Notes: generated by a model not told the origin, from the sequence alone. A stretch of DNA of 64,000 bases from Xenorhabdus indica (GCF_014467235.1 NZ_NKHP01000004.1:16351-80350), one strand, 5' to 3'. Positions 59,001 to 64,000 are shown, numbered from the stretch's first letter. Numbers and translations are program-made.

Positions 59001-62000
59001 TTTGACAATATCGAATGCTTGCTCAGCCGGTGACACGACCAACCCCGGCAATGTCCAGTCTGTGTACTCATTATTTTGCCAGGCAAACATGACCTGAAAC
59101 AGCGGTGTATGGGCCAACTGACGCGGTGGTTGCACAATTTCCACCACTTGCTCAAACGGCAAATCCTGATGCGTCTGTGCCGCTAACGCGGTTTGCCGGA
59201 CCTGTGCCAGTAACTCCGCTACCGTCAACTCACCCGAAACACCCATGCGCAACGCCAGGGTATTCACGAAGAAGCCAATTAAAGACTCCACTTCTTGATG
59301 GTTACGGCCAGCACTGGGGGTGCCAATCACGATATCCTCCTGCCCCGACAAACGTGACAAAACTATCGCCCAGGCGGATAACAGTGTCATAAATAACGTT
59401 ACCCCCTGCTGCGCGCTCAGCCGTTTCAGGGCCGCCGTCAATTCCGCACCCAGATTGATAGGCAAAGCCTGCCCGGCAAACGACTGCTCAGGCGGACGGG
59501 GGCGGTCTGTGGGCAACTCCAGTAAAACGGGGACGTCAGCCAACGTGGTACGCCAATAATCAGACTGCACCTGAATACGTTCAGCAGAGAGCCATTGACG
59601 CTGCCAGACCGCATAATCAGGGTACTGGATTGCCAATGGCGGTAAAGGATCAGGCTGCCCGGCCAGAAAAGCCGAATAGAGTGTGTTTAGTTCCTGTACC
59701 AGCACATTGACCGACCAGCCATCGGAAATAATATGATGTTGGGTCAGCAAAAACTGGTATTCATCATCCGCCAGCCGGATCAGCACTGCCCGGATAAGCG
59801 GGCCACAATTGAGTTCAAAAGGTGCCGACATCTCCTTCGTACACAATCGTTCCAGTATCACTTCGGCATCCGGGTCTCCACGCAGATCATGCTGAACCCA
59901 GGGCAACCCGTGATCCGCCGTCAGCAGGCGGATTTGAGGCTGACCATCAACGGAAACAAAGACCGAGCGCAACGCTTCATGGCGGGCAAATAATGCATTC
60001 AGGGCCTGCTGCCAAACTGCGATATCCAGTTCACCCCGCAAACGTAGCGCCATGGGGATATGATACGTCTCACTGACGCCTTCAAACTGAGTCAGGAACC
60101 ACAAACGCTGTTGTGCGAATGACAATGGCAGTATCCCCTCACGGGAGACAGATATAATGGCTGGCACAACATGATTTTGCTTATCAATCCGGGCCTGCAC
60201 CGCCTCAGCCAGAGCCACCAAAGAAGGTGTGCTAAACAGTACAGGCAACGGCAATTCGACCCCTAGCACCGCTATTCGGTTCATCATCCGCACCACCAGC
60301 AGTGAATGGCCACCCAGGGCAAAGAAATTATCATGCCTGCTGATCGATTCAATCCCTAAGATTTCCCGCCAAATCGCCGCTAACGCGATTTCTATTTCTC
60401 CCTGCGGGGCTTCATAGGCTCGCCGGGCAAAGGCTTGACTGTCTGGTGCCGGTAGCGCCCGGCGATCCAGCTTACCATTTGGTGTCAGTGGAAACGCCTC
60501 CAGACGAACAAAAGCGGCTGGCACCATATAATCCGGTAATAAGGAACTCAGGTGGGTACGCAGGCTGTTCACCAGCCCTTCATCTGTTGTTCCCGCTGCC
60601 TTCGTTTCTGTGACCTCTGTTTCTGTAACGACATAGGCCACCAGCCGCTTATCCTGCCCTTCTCCCTGCGCCAACACCACCGATTCATGCACCATGGGGT
60701 GCCCGGCCAACCGGGATTCTATTTCCCCCGGTTCAATGCGAAAACCCCGGATTTTCACCTGCTGGTCATTACGGCCCAGAAATTCCAGATTGCCGTCCGG
60801 CCGGTAACGCGCTAAATCCCCGGTCCGGTACATGCGTGCATCCGGGCTATCACTAAACGGATCAGCTAAGAAGCGTTCAGCCGTCAGTTCCGGGCGATTA
60901 AGGTAACCCCGCGCTACACCCGCGCCACCAATGTATAACTCACCCACCGCTCCCAACGGAACCGGTTGACCATGAATATCCAGGAGATAAAGACAAGTAT
61001 TAGCAATAGGGCGCCCGATAGAAACCACTGTATCTGTATAATCTGACGGACAACGCCAGACTGTGGCACATATTGTGATTTCTGTAGGGCCATAGGCATT
61101 AAACAGCATTGCCCGGCTGCTGAGTGCCTGGAGCAAAGACGCATTAGGCGCTTCACCAGCCAGTACCAATGTTGGCCTTATTGCTATCTCCGGTAAATCT
61201 GTTCCTTCTCTTAGCAGGGCGGGTGGGAGGCAGGCATGCGTCACCGCCTGCTCTTCCAGATAGTACCAGAGACGACGCAGATCCTGACGAATCGTGTCGG
61301 CAGGAAGAGCCAGACTGGCACCACTACTCAGCGCTATCATTATTTCCCAAACACTGGCATCAAAACCCAATGAAGCAAACTGCAATATCCGGCTAGATCC
61401 ATTAACCTTAAATCGGGCGATTTGAGCCAAAGCCAGATTCACTACGCCCCTATGCGCTACCATGACCCCTTTTGGGGTGCCGGTCGAACCAGAAGTATAA
61501 ATCACATAGGCCAGATGACGTGCAGTCAATGCCGGTATTTGCGGATTACTATCCGGCCGGTCAAATCGGTTATTCGGGTCAAGCACTGTCCGTTCTGCCA
61601 GTGCGGGCTCACCCAATGCTGTCCGGCCAGTCTTATCGGCCAGCACAAGAACCGGCGATGCATCCTTCAGAATATAAACCAGACGCTCTCCCGGATAAGC
61701 CGGGTCCAGCGGTACATAGGCCCCACCGGCTTTTAAGACAGCCAGCAATGCAACCACCATGGTTGGTGAACGTGACACACAAATGGCGACCCGTTGCTCC
61801 GGCGCTACGCCCAGTGCCATTAACTGATGCGCCAGTCGGTTAGCCCGGACATTTAATTCCGCATAACTGAGCGTCTGGTTTTCATAGACTAGCGCGGTGG
61901 CCTGTGGCGTTTTCGCCACCTGCTGTTCAAACCACTGATGAATACACAACGCCTCAGGATAAGCGGTTTCCGTCATATTCCAGGTTTTTAATAACAGCGT

Positions 62001-64000
62001 GCGTTCTGTTTCCGGCAGGATGTCCAACTGCCGTACTGGGATTTCCGGGGCCTGTTCCAGTGCCTCCACCAGACTTTCCAGTGCCTGCTGCATATAGCCA
62101 CATACCCGCGCCGGCCCAAACGGCTGCACGACCTGCGCCGTCAAGCCCAACGCGTCACCATAATCTTCCACTGACAGAGCAAAAGGGTAGTTGGTCCGCT
62201 CCTGTTCACCAACAAACTCAATCCCACTGACCAGTTCCCCAGACATACCCAATAAAACATTGTGGCGGTAATTCAGCAAAGCACTAAAGAGGGGCGTACC
62301 ACGGTCAACGCCACTACACTGTTGGGCCAACACCAGTGACGCATGCTCATGGGCTAATAATCCCGCCAGCCGACGATGGGTGGTTTGCACACTGTCCCGT
62401 ACCGGAGTGTTATCCATATCCAGCCGCAACGGCAAGGTATTGATAAACAGCCCCATCCCACTGTCTGCCCCTTCTCCCGCGGCCATGCGCCCGAACAGTA
62501 CCGTACCGAATACCACTTTTTCTTGTCCGCTGGTGCATGACAACACCTGAGCCCAGGCCAGATGACACAAGGCTGCCAGACTGACGCCTAATTGCCGGGC
62601 CTGACTGCGCAGGCGGTCATTCAGTTCAGGCGTTAACATTTGGTGAGATTCCGTCACCTGTGAACCATCGCGATGTACCTCTGTCAAGCCAAACGGCAAC
62701 GTCGGCTCTTCCACCTCCGCTAACATCTCAGAAAAGAAACAGGTATGGGCAGCCTGATTTTCCCCCAACCAGGACTGTGCCACCAGATTGCGGAACGGCA
62801 TCGGTACAGGCAGATTTTCCTCTTGCCCTGTCAGGTATAACTGGACTTCGCGGTGCATCATTTCCAGCGCTTCATGGTCGCCAATCAGATGATGGTGCAG
62901 CTCCAGTAAGAACCAGCGGCCATCCGTTTCCTGCGCCACCACAAAATGCAGGAGCGGAGCCTGCCCCAGATCGAGACGATAGTGGCGTAGATCAAAATGT
63001 CGGTTTAACTGATCAATGACTGGGCCATCAGCCGGATCCAGCGTCAGCTCGGTCACTGATAAGGCAGCATGACGCCAGACGACCTGTACTGGCACGGATA
63101 TGTTTTGCCAGATAAAGGCGGTGCGTAAAATATCGTGCCGCTCAATCATCCGTTGCATCGCTGTCAGATAACGATCCAATAAAGATCGATCAGCAAAAAT
63201 CATCTGAACGGTCAACAAATACGGGTCGCCTTCCCGTGCCAATAAATGGTGGAACAAAATCCCATCCTGCAAGGGTGATAAAGCGTAGATATCCTGAATA
63301 TTCGCCACCCCGCCCGGCACTTGTTCAACAATATGGTCAATATCTGCCTGCGTTAAATCCACCAACGGCAACATGGCCGGTATCAGTTGCTGTGTTGCGG
63401 GAGTAATCACATTGGGCGGAATTTCGATGCTCTGATGCTGCCCCAACCTTTTCGCCAGATCGGCTAACACCGGCGATTGGAATAAATCACTCGCTGTCAG
63501 TGCCAATCCCCGCTGACGCAAATGACCAATCATATGTACAGCGAGCAGTGAATCCCCTCCCAACGCGAAGAAGTTGTCATGGCGGCTGATCTGTTCCATG
63601 CCCAGTAATCCACCCCAAATCGCTGCCAACGCCATTTCAGTTTCCCCCTGCGGGGTTTTATAGATCTGCCGGGCAAACGCCTCATTGCTCGGTATTGGCA
63701 GTGCCCGACGATCCAGCTTACCATTCGGTGTCAACGGAAACGCATCCAGACGCACGAAGGCCACCGGCACCATATAATCCGGCAAAACTGCACTCAGGTG
63801 GGTACGCAGGCTGTTAACCAATTCTTCATCCATATCTGCCACGACATAGGCCACCAGCCGTTTGTCCATTCCACCACCCAGTGCCAGTACAGCCGCCTCA
63901 CGCACTGCCGGATACTCGGCCAGCCGGGCCTCAATTTCCCCCGGCTCAATACGGAAACCACGAATTTTCACCTGCTGGTCGTTACGGCCCAGAAACTCCA
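42693..64000 (-). CDS. NRPS-2: multimodular non-ribosomal peptide synthetase, 5' end outside window
   Basis: Partial: the reading frame is open to the right edge and begins inside an A domain (A8 motif KIRGFRIEPGEIE), so the true start lies beyond 64,000. Visible order: (A)-T, C/E-A-T, C-A-T, C/E-A-T, C/E-A-T, C/E-A-T, C/E-A-T, C. Pocket residues suggest unknown, Phe-like, Val, Val, Gln, beta-Ala-like, possibly basic. All carrier domains have LGGHS except the first (LGGDS). The protein ends just after an intact LCL C domain (HHIISDGWS), with no A or TE, at the point where a C-A linker would begin. It therefore probably hands its chain to module 1 of NRPS-1. Cytosolic; transcribed in the same direction as NRPS-1, with the exporter on the opposite strand between them. 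Confidence 0.95.
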   Translation of the reverse strand, partial: EFLGRNDQQVKIRGFRIEPGEIEARLAEYPAVREAAVLALGGGMDKRLVAYVVADMDEELVNSLRTHLSAVLPDYMVPVAFVRLDAFPLTPNGKLDRRALPIPSNEAFARQIYKTPQGETEMALAAIWGGLLGMEQISRHDNFFALGGDSLLAVHMIGHLRQRGLALTASDLFQSPVLADLAKRLGQHQSIEIPPNVITPATQQLIPAMLPLVDLTQADIDHIVEQVPGGVANIQDIYALSPLQDGILFHHLLAREGDPYLLTVQMIFADRSLLDRYLTAMQRMIERHDILRTAFIWQNISVPVQVVWRHAALSVTELTLDPADGPVIDQLNRHFDLRHYRLDLGQAPLLHFVVAQETDGRWFLLELHHHLIGDHEALEMMHREVQLYLTGQEENLPVPMPFRNLVAQSWLGENQAAHTCFFSEMLAEVEEPTLPFGLTEVHRDGSQVTESHQMLTPELNDRLRSQARQLGVSLAALCHLAWAQVLSCTSGQEKVVFGTVLFGRMAAGEGADSGMGLFINTLPLRLDMDNTPVRDSVQTTHRRLAGLLAHEHASLVLAQQCSGVDRGTPLFSALLNYRHNVLLGMSGELVSGIEFVGEQERTNYPFALSVEDYGDALGLTAQVVQPFGPARVCGYMQQALESLVEALEQAPEIPVRQLDILPETERTLLLKTWNMTETAYPEALCIHQWFEQQVAKTPQATALVYENQTLSYAELNVRANRLAHQLMALGVAPEQRVAICVSRSPTMVVALLAVLKAGGAYVPLDPAYPGERLVYILKDASPVLVLADKTGRTALGEPALAERTVLDPNNRFDRPDSNPQIPALTARHLAYVIYTSGSTGTPKGVMVAHRGVVNLALAQIARFKVNGSSRILQFASLGFDASVWEIMIALSSGASLALPADTIRQDLRRLWYYLEEQAVTHACLPPALLREGTDLPEIAIRPTLVLAGEAPNASLLQALSSRAMLFNAYGPTEITICATVWRCPSDYTDTVVSIGRPIANTCLYLLDIHGQPVPLGAVGELYIGGAGVARGYLNRPELTAERFLADPFSDSPDARMYRTGDLARYRPDGNLEFLGRNDQQVKIRGFRIEPGEIESRLAGHPMVHESVVLAQGEGQDKRLVAYVVTETEVTETKAAGTTDEGLVNSLRTHLSSLLPDYMVPAAFVRLEAFPLTPNGKLDRRALPAPDSQAFARRAYEAPQGEIEIALAAIWREILGIESISRHDNFFALGGHSLLVVRMMNRIAVLGVELPLPVLFSTPSLVALAEAVQARIDKQNHVVPAIISVSREGILPLSFAQQRLWFLTQFEGVSETYHIPMALRLRGELDIAVWQQALNALFARHEALRSVFVSVDGQPQIRLLTADHGLPWVQHDLRGDPDAEVILERLCTKEMSAPFELNCGPLIRAVLIRLADDEYQFLLTQHHIISDGWSVNVLVQELNTLYSAFLAGQPDPLPPLAIQYPDYAVWQRQWLSAERIQVQSDYWRTTLADVPVLLELPTDRPRPPEQSFAGQALPINLGAELTAALKRLSAQQGVTLFMTLLSAWAIVLSRLSGQEDIVIGTPSAGRNHQEVESLIGFFVNTLALRMGVSGELTVAELLAQVRQTALAAQTHQDLPFEQVVEIVQPPRQLAHTPLFQVMFAWQNNEYTDWTLPGLVVSPAEQAFDIVKFDLELNLSEEAGRIVGYLGYSTALFNQPTVERHIGYLHAVLQAMVTDYQQQVGKIEMLLPAERRLLLETWNATETPYPDTLCIHQGFEQQAEKTPQATALIEGDKTLSYSELNTWANQLAHQLIERGVCPGDPVGLLFERSIMLVVAQLAVLKAGAVYVPLDPSVPDERKNWLINDCAAKLLLTDTQADIPADLAVPRLCLADESNTNNEQYSVNPDLPRISTDLAYIMYTSGSTGTPKGVLVPHRAVVRLVINNGYAAIEQDDRVAFTANPAFDASTFEVWAPLLNGGALVVLDHATLLTPVELVRVLQTHRITILWLTIGLFNRLAVELSPVLPQIKTLIFGGDIPDLSVIAQVLKHRPPQQLLQAYGPTEGTTFTTTYPIKALKEDMIRLPIGRPIANTRVYLLDKHGQPVPLGTTGEIYVGGDGVACGYLHRPELTAERFLIDPFNDTPDARMYRTGDLARYLSDGNLEFLGRNDQQVKIRGFRIEPGEIETRLAEYPAVREAAVLALGDGAEKWLVAYVVAQAEKELANSLRTHLSAVLPDYMVPAAFVRLEAFPLTPNGKLDRRALPAPDREAFVWQAYEAPQGETEMTLAAIWCELLGMQQVSRHDSFFALGGHSLLAVRMIERLRQQGLALTARELFRSPVLSELAQTVGQHQTIKIPQNVISPDTQQLTPAMLPLAELTQADIDHIIEQVPGGVANIQDIYALSPLQDGILFHHLLAHEGDPYLLSSQMAFADRAFLDRYLAAMQRVVDRHDILRTAFIWQNLSAPVQVVWRHAALSVTELTLDTAEGSVSRQLAARFNVSHYRLDLSDAPLLRFVVAQETDGRWIALQLLHHLIGDHETLEVMHREVQACLTGQEQSLAAPVPFRNLVAQARLGMSQEAHTRFFSEMLAEVEEPTLPFGLAEVHRDGTQVTQSYRLLAPELNNRLRHQARQQGVSLAALCHLAWAQVLSRTSGQEKVVFGTVLFGRMAGSEGTEGGMGLFINTLPLRLDMDDTPVRDSVQATHRRLAGLLTHEHASLALAQQCSGVEPGTPLFSALLNYRHNDQSNQLDNTLEGTELLDGQERTNYPVVLSVEDFSEALGLTVQVVQPFEPERVCSYMQQALESLVDALEQAPETPVRALDILPEAELTLLLTTWNTTETPYPAALCIHQLFEQQVVKTPQATALIAGDKVLSYSELNTQANQLAHQLIGQGVCPGDPIVLLFERSIMLVVAQLAVLKAGAAYVPLDPRMPDERKNWLINDCTAKLLLTDTQTETPAGLVVPLLRLADEDKTASEQNSINPDLPCASTALAYIMYTSGSTGTPKGVLVPHRAVVRLVINNGYAVIEQDDRVAFTANPAFDASTFEVWAPLLNGGALVVIDHTTLLTSAELVRALQTHRITILWLTIGLFNRLVVELSPVLPQIKTLIFGGDIPDLPLIAQVLKHRPPQQLLQAYGPTEGTTFTTMYPIKALEEGMIRLPIGRPIANTQVYLLDSHGQPVPLGAIGEIYVGGDGVACGYLNRPELTAERFLIDPFNDTPDARMYRTGDLARYLPDGNLEFLGRNDQQVKIRGFRIEPGEIETRLTEYPAVREAAVLALGDGMDKRLVAYVVADMDEELVNSLRTHLSAVLPDYMVPVAFVRLDAFPLTPNGKLDHRALPIPDADAFARQVYEAPQGETEMMLAAIWRELLGMEQVSRHDSFFALGGHSLLAVRMIERLRQQGLALTVRDLFRSPVLSELAQTLGRYQTIEIPPNVITPETQQLTPAMLPLVDLTQADIDHIVEQVPGGVANIQDIYALSPLQDGILFHHLLAQEGDPYLLSGQMAFADRTLLDRYLAAMQRMIDRHDILRTAFIWQGVSVPVQVVWRHAALSVTELTLDLAEGPVSHQLAARFNVSHYRLGLSDAPLLRFVVAQEADGRWIVLQLLHHLIGDHETLEVMHREVQACLTGQEQSLAAPVPFRNLVAQVRLGVSQAAHTRFFSEMLAEVEEPTLPFGLAEVHRDGTQVTQSHRLLAPALNDRLRHQARQQGVSLAALCHLAWAQVLSRTSGQEKVVFGTVLFGRMTGGEGADGGMGLFINTLPLRLDMDDTPVQDSVQAAHRRLAGLLTHEHASLALAQQCSGVERGTPLFSALLNYRHNDQSNQLDKSLEGIELLDGQERTNYPLTLSVEDFGKALGLTVQIVQPFEPERICSYMQQALESLVDALEQTPEIPVRQLDILPQAERIRLLKTWNRTETAYPETLCIHQLFEQQAAKTPQATALVYENQTLSYAELNAQANRLAHQLMALGVEPEQRVAICVARSPAMVVGLLAVLKAGGAYVPLDPAYPGERLADNLRDAEPAIVLADNTGRTALGEQALAGRRVLDPNILFEQSDSNPQIAVLTSRSLAYVMYTSGSTGRPKGVMVEQGSLLNLYAVLTKRVFANSSAPYRVSLNASISFDASLQNLLSLLNGYTLVIVSQEVRVDGAALLQFLIKADLDVLDCTPMQLEMLLAAGICQHKKALVLLVGGEAISTQTWQTVIGIPQLTAYNVYGPTECTVDATLAHIGPEHPYPIIGRPLDNTRLYLLDNFGQPVPLGAVGELYIGGVGVARGYLNRPELTAERFLADPFSDTPDARMYRSGDLARYRSDGNLEFLGRNDQQVKIRGFRIEPGEIEARLAEHPAVHESVVLTQGEGQDKRLVAYVVTETVGDAGLANSLRTHLSAVLPDYMVPAAFVRLDSIPQTPNGKLDRRALPAPEEDAFARQAYEAPQGAMEITLAAIWEELLGIEQVSRHDSFFALGGHSLLAVRMIERLRQQGLTLTARDLFRLPVLSDLVQTLGRHQTVEVPPNVITAETQQLTPAMLPLADLTQADIDHIVGQVPGGVANIQDIYALSPLQDGILFHHLLAREGDTYLLSGQMVFVDRALLDRYLAAIQRVVDRHDILRTAFIWQGVSTPVQVVWRHAPLSVTELILDPADGPVSRQLDERFNINQYRLDLSDAPLLRFVVAKEADDRWIVLQLQHHLIGDHETLEVMHREVQACLTGQEESLAAPVPFRNLVAQVRLGVSQAAHTRFFTDMLAEVTEPTLPFGLAEVHLDGSQERECYRLLTPELNDRLRRQARQHGVSLAALCHLAWAQVLSRTSGQEKVVFGTVLFGRMSAGEGADNGMGLFINTLPLRLDMDDTPVRDSIQTVHRRLAGLLAHEHASLVLAQQCSGIERGTPLFSALLNYRHNSPSAPADNTLAGIEFLDGKERTNYPFVLSVEDFGDALGLTASVVQPFEPEQIWGYMQQALESLADALEHTPDRQVRVLDILPQAERTQLLTAWNATETPYPDTLCIHQLFEQQVAKTPDATALVYEEQTLSYAELNARANQLAHQLIELGIEPEQRVAVCVSRSPAMVIGLLAILKAGGAYVPLDPAYPVDRLAYMLEDAAPVAILTQTEWVDRLANTVPMVVLDAQAAFLMSHSTDNPDAQALGLTSHHLAYVIYTSGSTGLPKGVMNSHHALCNRLLWFVRDIVTVPLVGALKTNISFVDSVTEMLSVLLSGGKLVVFSDQAVKDLDRFCDGLRRFDVNYLVLVPSLLKHLIQVHGDKLKFIRTLVCSGERLAPELARQVVADYPWLRLLNFYGSSEINGDATWYEYKAQTGIPEASVIGRPIANTRIYLLDPAGQPVPLGVIGEIYIAGAGVARGYLNRPELTAECFLHDPFSGSPDVKMYRTGDLARYRPDGNLEFLGRNDQQVKIRGFRIEPGEIEARLTEYPAVREAAVLALGDGTEKWLVAYVVVEEEEELANSLRTHLSAVLPDYMVPAAFVRLDAFPLTPNGKLDRRALPAPDGDAFARQTYAAPQGKTEMTLAAIWGELLGIEQISRHDSFFVLGGHSLLAVRMIERLRQQGLTLTARELFRSPVLSELAQTLGQHQTLEIPPNMITAETQQLTPAMLPLADLTQADIDHIVKQVPGGVANIQDIYALSPLQDGILFHHLLAREGDTYLLSGQMAFADRALLDRYLAAMQQIIERHDILRTAFIWQGISVPVQVVWRHAPLSVTELTLDPADGPVLDQLSRRFDPSYYRLDLRQAPLLHFVVAQEADGRWVVLQLLHHLIGDHQTLEVVHREVQICLTGHEQSLAAPVPFRNLVAQARLGVSQAAHTRFFTDMLAEVEEPTLPFGLAAVHLDGSQERECYRLLTPELNDRLRHQARQQGVSLAALCHLAWAQVLSRTSGQEKVVFGTVLFGRMTGGEGADGGMGLFINTLPLRLDIDDTPVQGSVQAAHRRLAGLLTHEHASLVLAQQCSGVERGTPLFSALLNYRHINYPHNSLSTLSDDTLAGIEFLDGKERTNYPFGLSVEDFGDALGLTASVVPPFEPERIWGYMQQALESLVEALENTPTKPVRALDILPQAEKTLLLGIWNAAETTYPEILCIHQLFEQQVAKTPQVMALEYQGQTLSYAELNAWANRLAYQLIESGVEPEQRVAICVARSPVMVVSFLAVLKAGGAYVPLDTTYPAERLAYILSDSAPSVILADRAGQSILGDKVLAELTVLDPTVPPDQPDSNPQVSVLTPQHLAYVIYTSGSTGQPKGVMVEHQAIYQRTLGVNELYGVTAQDRVLQFAAFAFDIAVEECFSALCHGATLVIRDDSWLTSMLEFITLVREKRITVLFLPTLFWSELAGRDKGLPLPDVLRLMIIGSEAVQKKALQDWFSQAGHRPRLLNAYGPTENTVTATCQEIFSPDDDRAIGRPLSNTRIYLLDSHGQPVPLGGVGEIYIGGVGVARGYLNQLILSEERFIPDPFSPVPEARMYRTGDMACYRPDGNLEFLGRNDQQVKIRGFRIEPGEIETRLLEYPAVQEAVVLARDDGQGKRLVAYIVAETGIAEADKTLVNNLRTHLSAVLPDYMVPAAFVCLDSFPQTPNGKLDRRALPAPDGDAFVRQIYAAPQGEMEIALAAIWREVLGIEQISRHDNFIALGGHSLLVMQVMNRIAALGIELPLSELFSSPSLAALAEKLYTRFEQQNTLPPILPLSREGGLPLSFVQERLWFLTQFKGVSERYHMPLVWHLRGQLDIAAWQQALNVLFVRHEALRSVFVSVDGQPQVHLLAADRGLPLVHHDLRECPDAETALERLRIEEVSAPFDLSQGPLVRTMLIRLADDDYQFLLTQHHIISDGWSVKEVLIAELNTLYTAFLAGQPDPLPALAIQYPDYAAWQRQWFSAERMQAQADYWRTALADAPALLNLPTDRPRPSEQSFVGQVLPINLDVELIAALKRLSAQHNVTLFMTLLSAWTVVLSRLSGQEDIIVGTPSSGRSRQEVEPLIGFFVNILALRTRVSDDLTVAELLAQVRQTTLAAQAHQDLPFEQVMESVLPPRGPDHTPLCQVMFAWQDYEDPHWTLPGLTVSSVIHDLHIIHCDLEIEFFEENGMIAGAINYATALFDQSTIERHIDHFLIVLQAMVNDSQKRIGEMDILRTAKQ
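44055..47289 (-). other. NRPS-2 module 7: dual C/E, A (unassigned, perhaps basic), T
   Basis: C has HHLLAREGD. A code D-I-E-F-I-G-A-V-T shares Glu239 and overall context with the Lys-type A domain of NRPS-1 module 6, which hints at a basic residue, but the pocket is not a pattern I know. T begins FIALGGHSLLVM. It is followed by the orphan LCL C domain, so this residue should stay L. Confidence 0.65.
47290..50524 (-). other. NRPS-2 module 6: dual C/E, A (atypical, beta-Ala-like), T
   Basis: C has HHLLAREGD. The A domain lacks the usual Asp235: FVDSVTE gives V-D-T, and A5 reads YGSSEINGDATW instead of YGPTE. The code V-D-T-V-V-S-F-G-D resembles beta-alanine-type domains (VDxVISxxD) more than alpha-amino-acid domains. 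This module is the most divergent A domain in the locus. Confidence 0.65.
50525..53749 (-). other. NRPS-2 module 5: dual C/E, A (Gln), T
   Basis: C has HHLLAQEGD. A code D-A-Q-D-L-G-V-V-D equals the known Gln pattern. It is closely related to the Glu-like A domain of NRPS-1 module 2 (same ISFDA, CTPMQLEMLL and YGPTECTVDATLA context), with K239 changed to Q239. The following C/E domain should give D-Gln. Confidence 0.8.
53750..56974 (-). other. NRPS-2 module 4: dual C/E, A (Val), T
   Basis: C has HHLLAHEGD. The A code is the same as module 3 (D-A-F-W-I-G-A-T-F) and the A-domain DNA is closely similar to module 3. Val, made D by the next C/E domain. Confidence 0.8.
54470..55090. repeat. Near-identical Val A-domain segment shared with about 57690-58315
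   Basis: The substrate-binding half of the module 4 A domain closely matches module 3 over about 600 bp (same pocket, same YGPTEGTTFTT context). This indicates recent module duplication or gene conversion. Confidence 0.75.
56975..60164 (-). other. NRPS-2 module 3: C, A (Val), T
   Basis: LCL C domain with HHIISDGWS and no pentapeptide loop repeat. A code D-A-F-W-I-G-A-T-F is one residue from the known Val pattern DAFWIGGTF. The next C/E domain should give D-Val. Confidence 0.8.
60165..63389 (-). other. NRPS-2 module 2: dual C/E, A (Phe-like), T
   Basis: C has HHLLAREGD and HHLIGDH. A code D-A-W-C-V-A-A-I-C differs from the Phe pattern DAWTVAAIC only at position 278. It is followed by an LCL domain, so this residue should stay L. 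Confidence 0.75.
63390..64000 (-). other. NRPS-2 module 1 in window: partial A, T
   Basis: Only A8-A10 of the A domain (KIRGFRIEPGEIE, NGKLDRRALP) are present, so specificity cannot be read. T has LGGDSLLAV, with Asp where the other modules have His. The following C/E domain should make this residue D. Confidence 0.85.

Noticed and set aside
42696..63019. Plus-strand open frames across NRPS-2, some over 110 codons
   Set aside because: They are shadows of the repeated modules; the same kind of frame recurs at the same place in each module, as expected from repeated DNA on the other strand.

Overview
The window looks like a chromosomal segment of an entomopathogenic Morganellaceae bacterium (Photorhabdus or Xenorhabdus type). 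The evidence is moderate GC with AT-rich intergenic DNA, an enterobacterial core gene order (maeB, a NarP-like regulator, yffB-dapE-ypfN, tmcA, purC-bamC-dapA, gcvR), and giant NRPS genes placed directly beside that core. Genus is inferred from gene content and style, not from a marker gene.

Region 1 (about 1-7,070, minus strand) is an iron/haem uptake locus. It holds a ChaN-type lipoprotein, a TonB/HasB-like energy transducer, an oligopeptidase B-like S9 peptidase that carries an export signal, and a TonB-dependent haem/haemoglobin-type receptor. Good Fur-box matches lie upstream of the lipoprotein and of tonB, and a rho-independent terminator closes the locus. The likely logic is capture of haem or haemoprotein at the surface, energy supplied by the dedicated TonB, and peptide trimming by the exported peptidase.

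Region 2 (about 7,100-20,520) is core metabolism and RNA modification: maeB, a LuxR-family response regulator with a degenerate receiver, yffB-dapE-M15 peptidase-ypfN, the convergent yeaL-tmcA pair (tmcA overlaps the end of ypfN), a small lipoprotein, purC, bamC, dapA, and divergent gcvR.

Region 3 (20,632-64,000) is a non-ribosomal peptide locus and the accessory highlight. NRPS-1 (minus strand, 6,758 aa, complete) has six modules and a thioesterase. NRPS-2 (minus strand, truncated by the right window edge, at least 7,092 aa visible) has a partial module, six complete modules and then an orphan condensation domain. An MFS exporter gene lies between them on the plus strand. Binding-pocket residues read by eye suggest, for NRPS-2: ? 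- Phe-like - Val - Val - Gln - (beta-Ala-like?) - (basic?), and for NRPS-1: Ser - Glu-like - X - Phe-like - X - Lys. There are no free-standing epimerization domains. Eight condensation domains carry the HH[I/L]xxxxGD dual condensation/epimerization signature, so many residues should be D. NRPS-2 ends in an intact C domain and NRPS-1 begins with a C domain whose catalytic motif is broken. This suggests one split assembly line making a peptide of at least 13 residues. I could not match this predicted sequence to a known product from memory. No MbtH, PPTase or tailoring gene is visible in the window.
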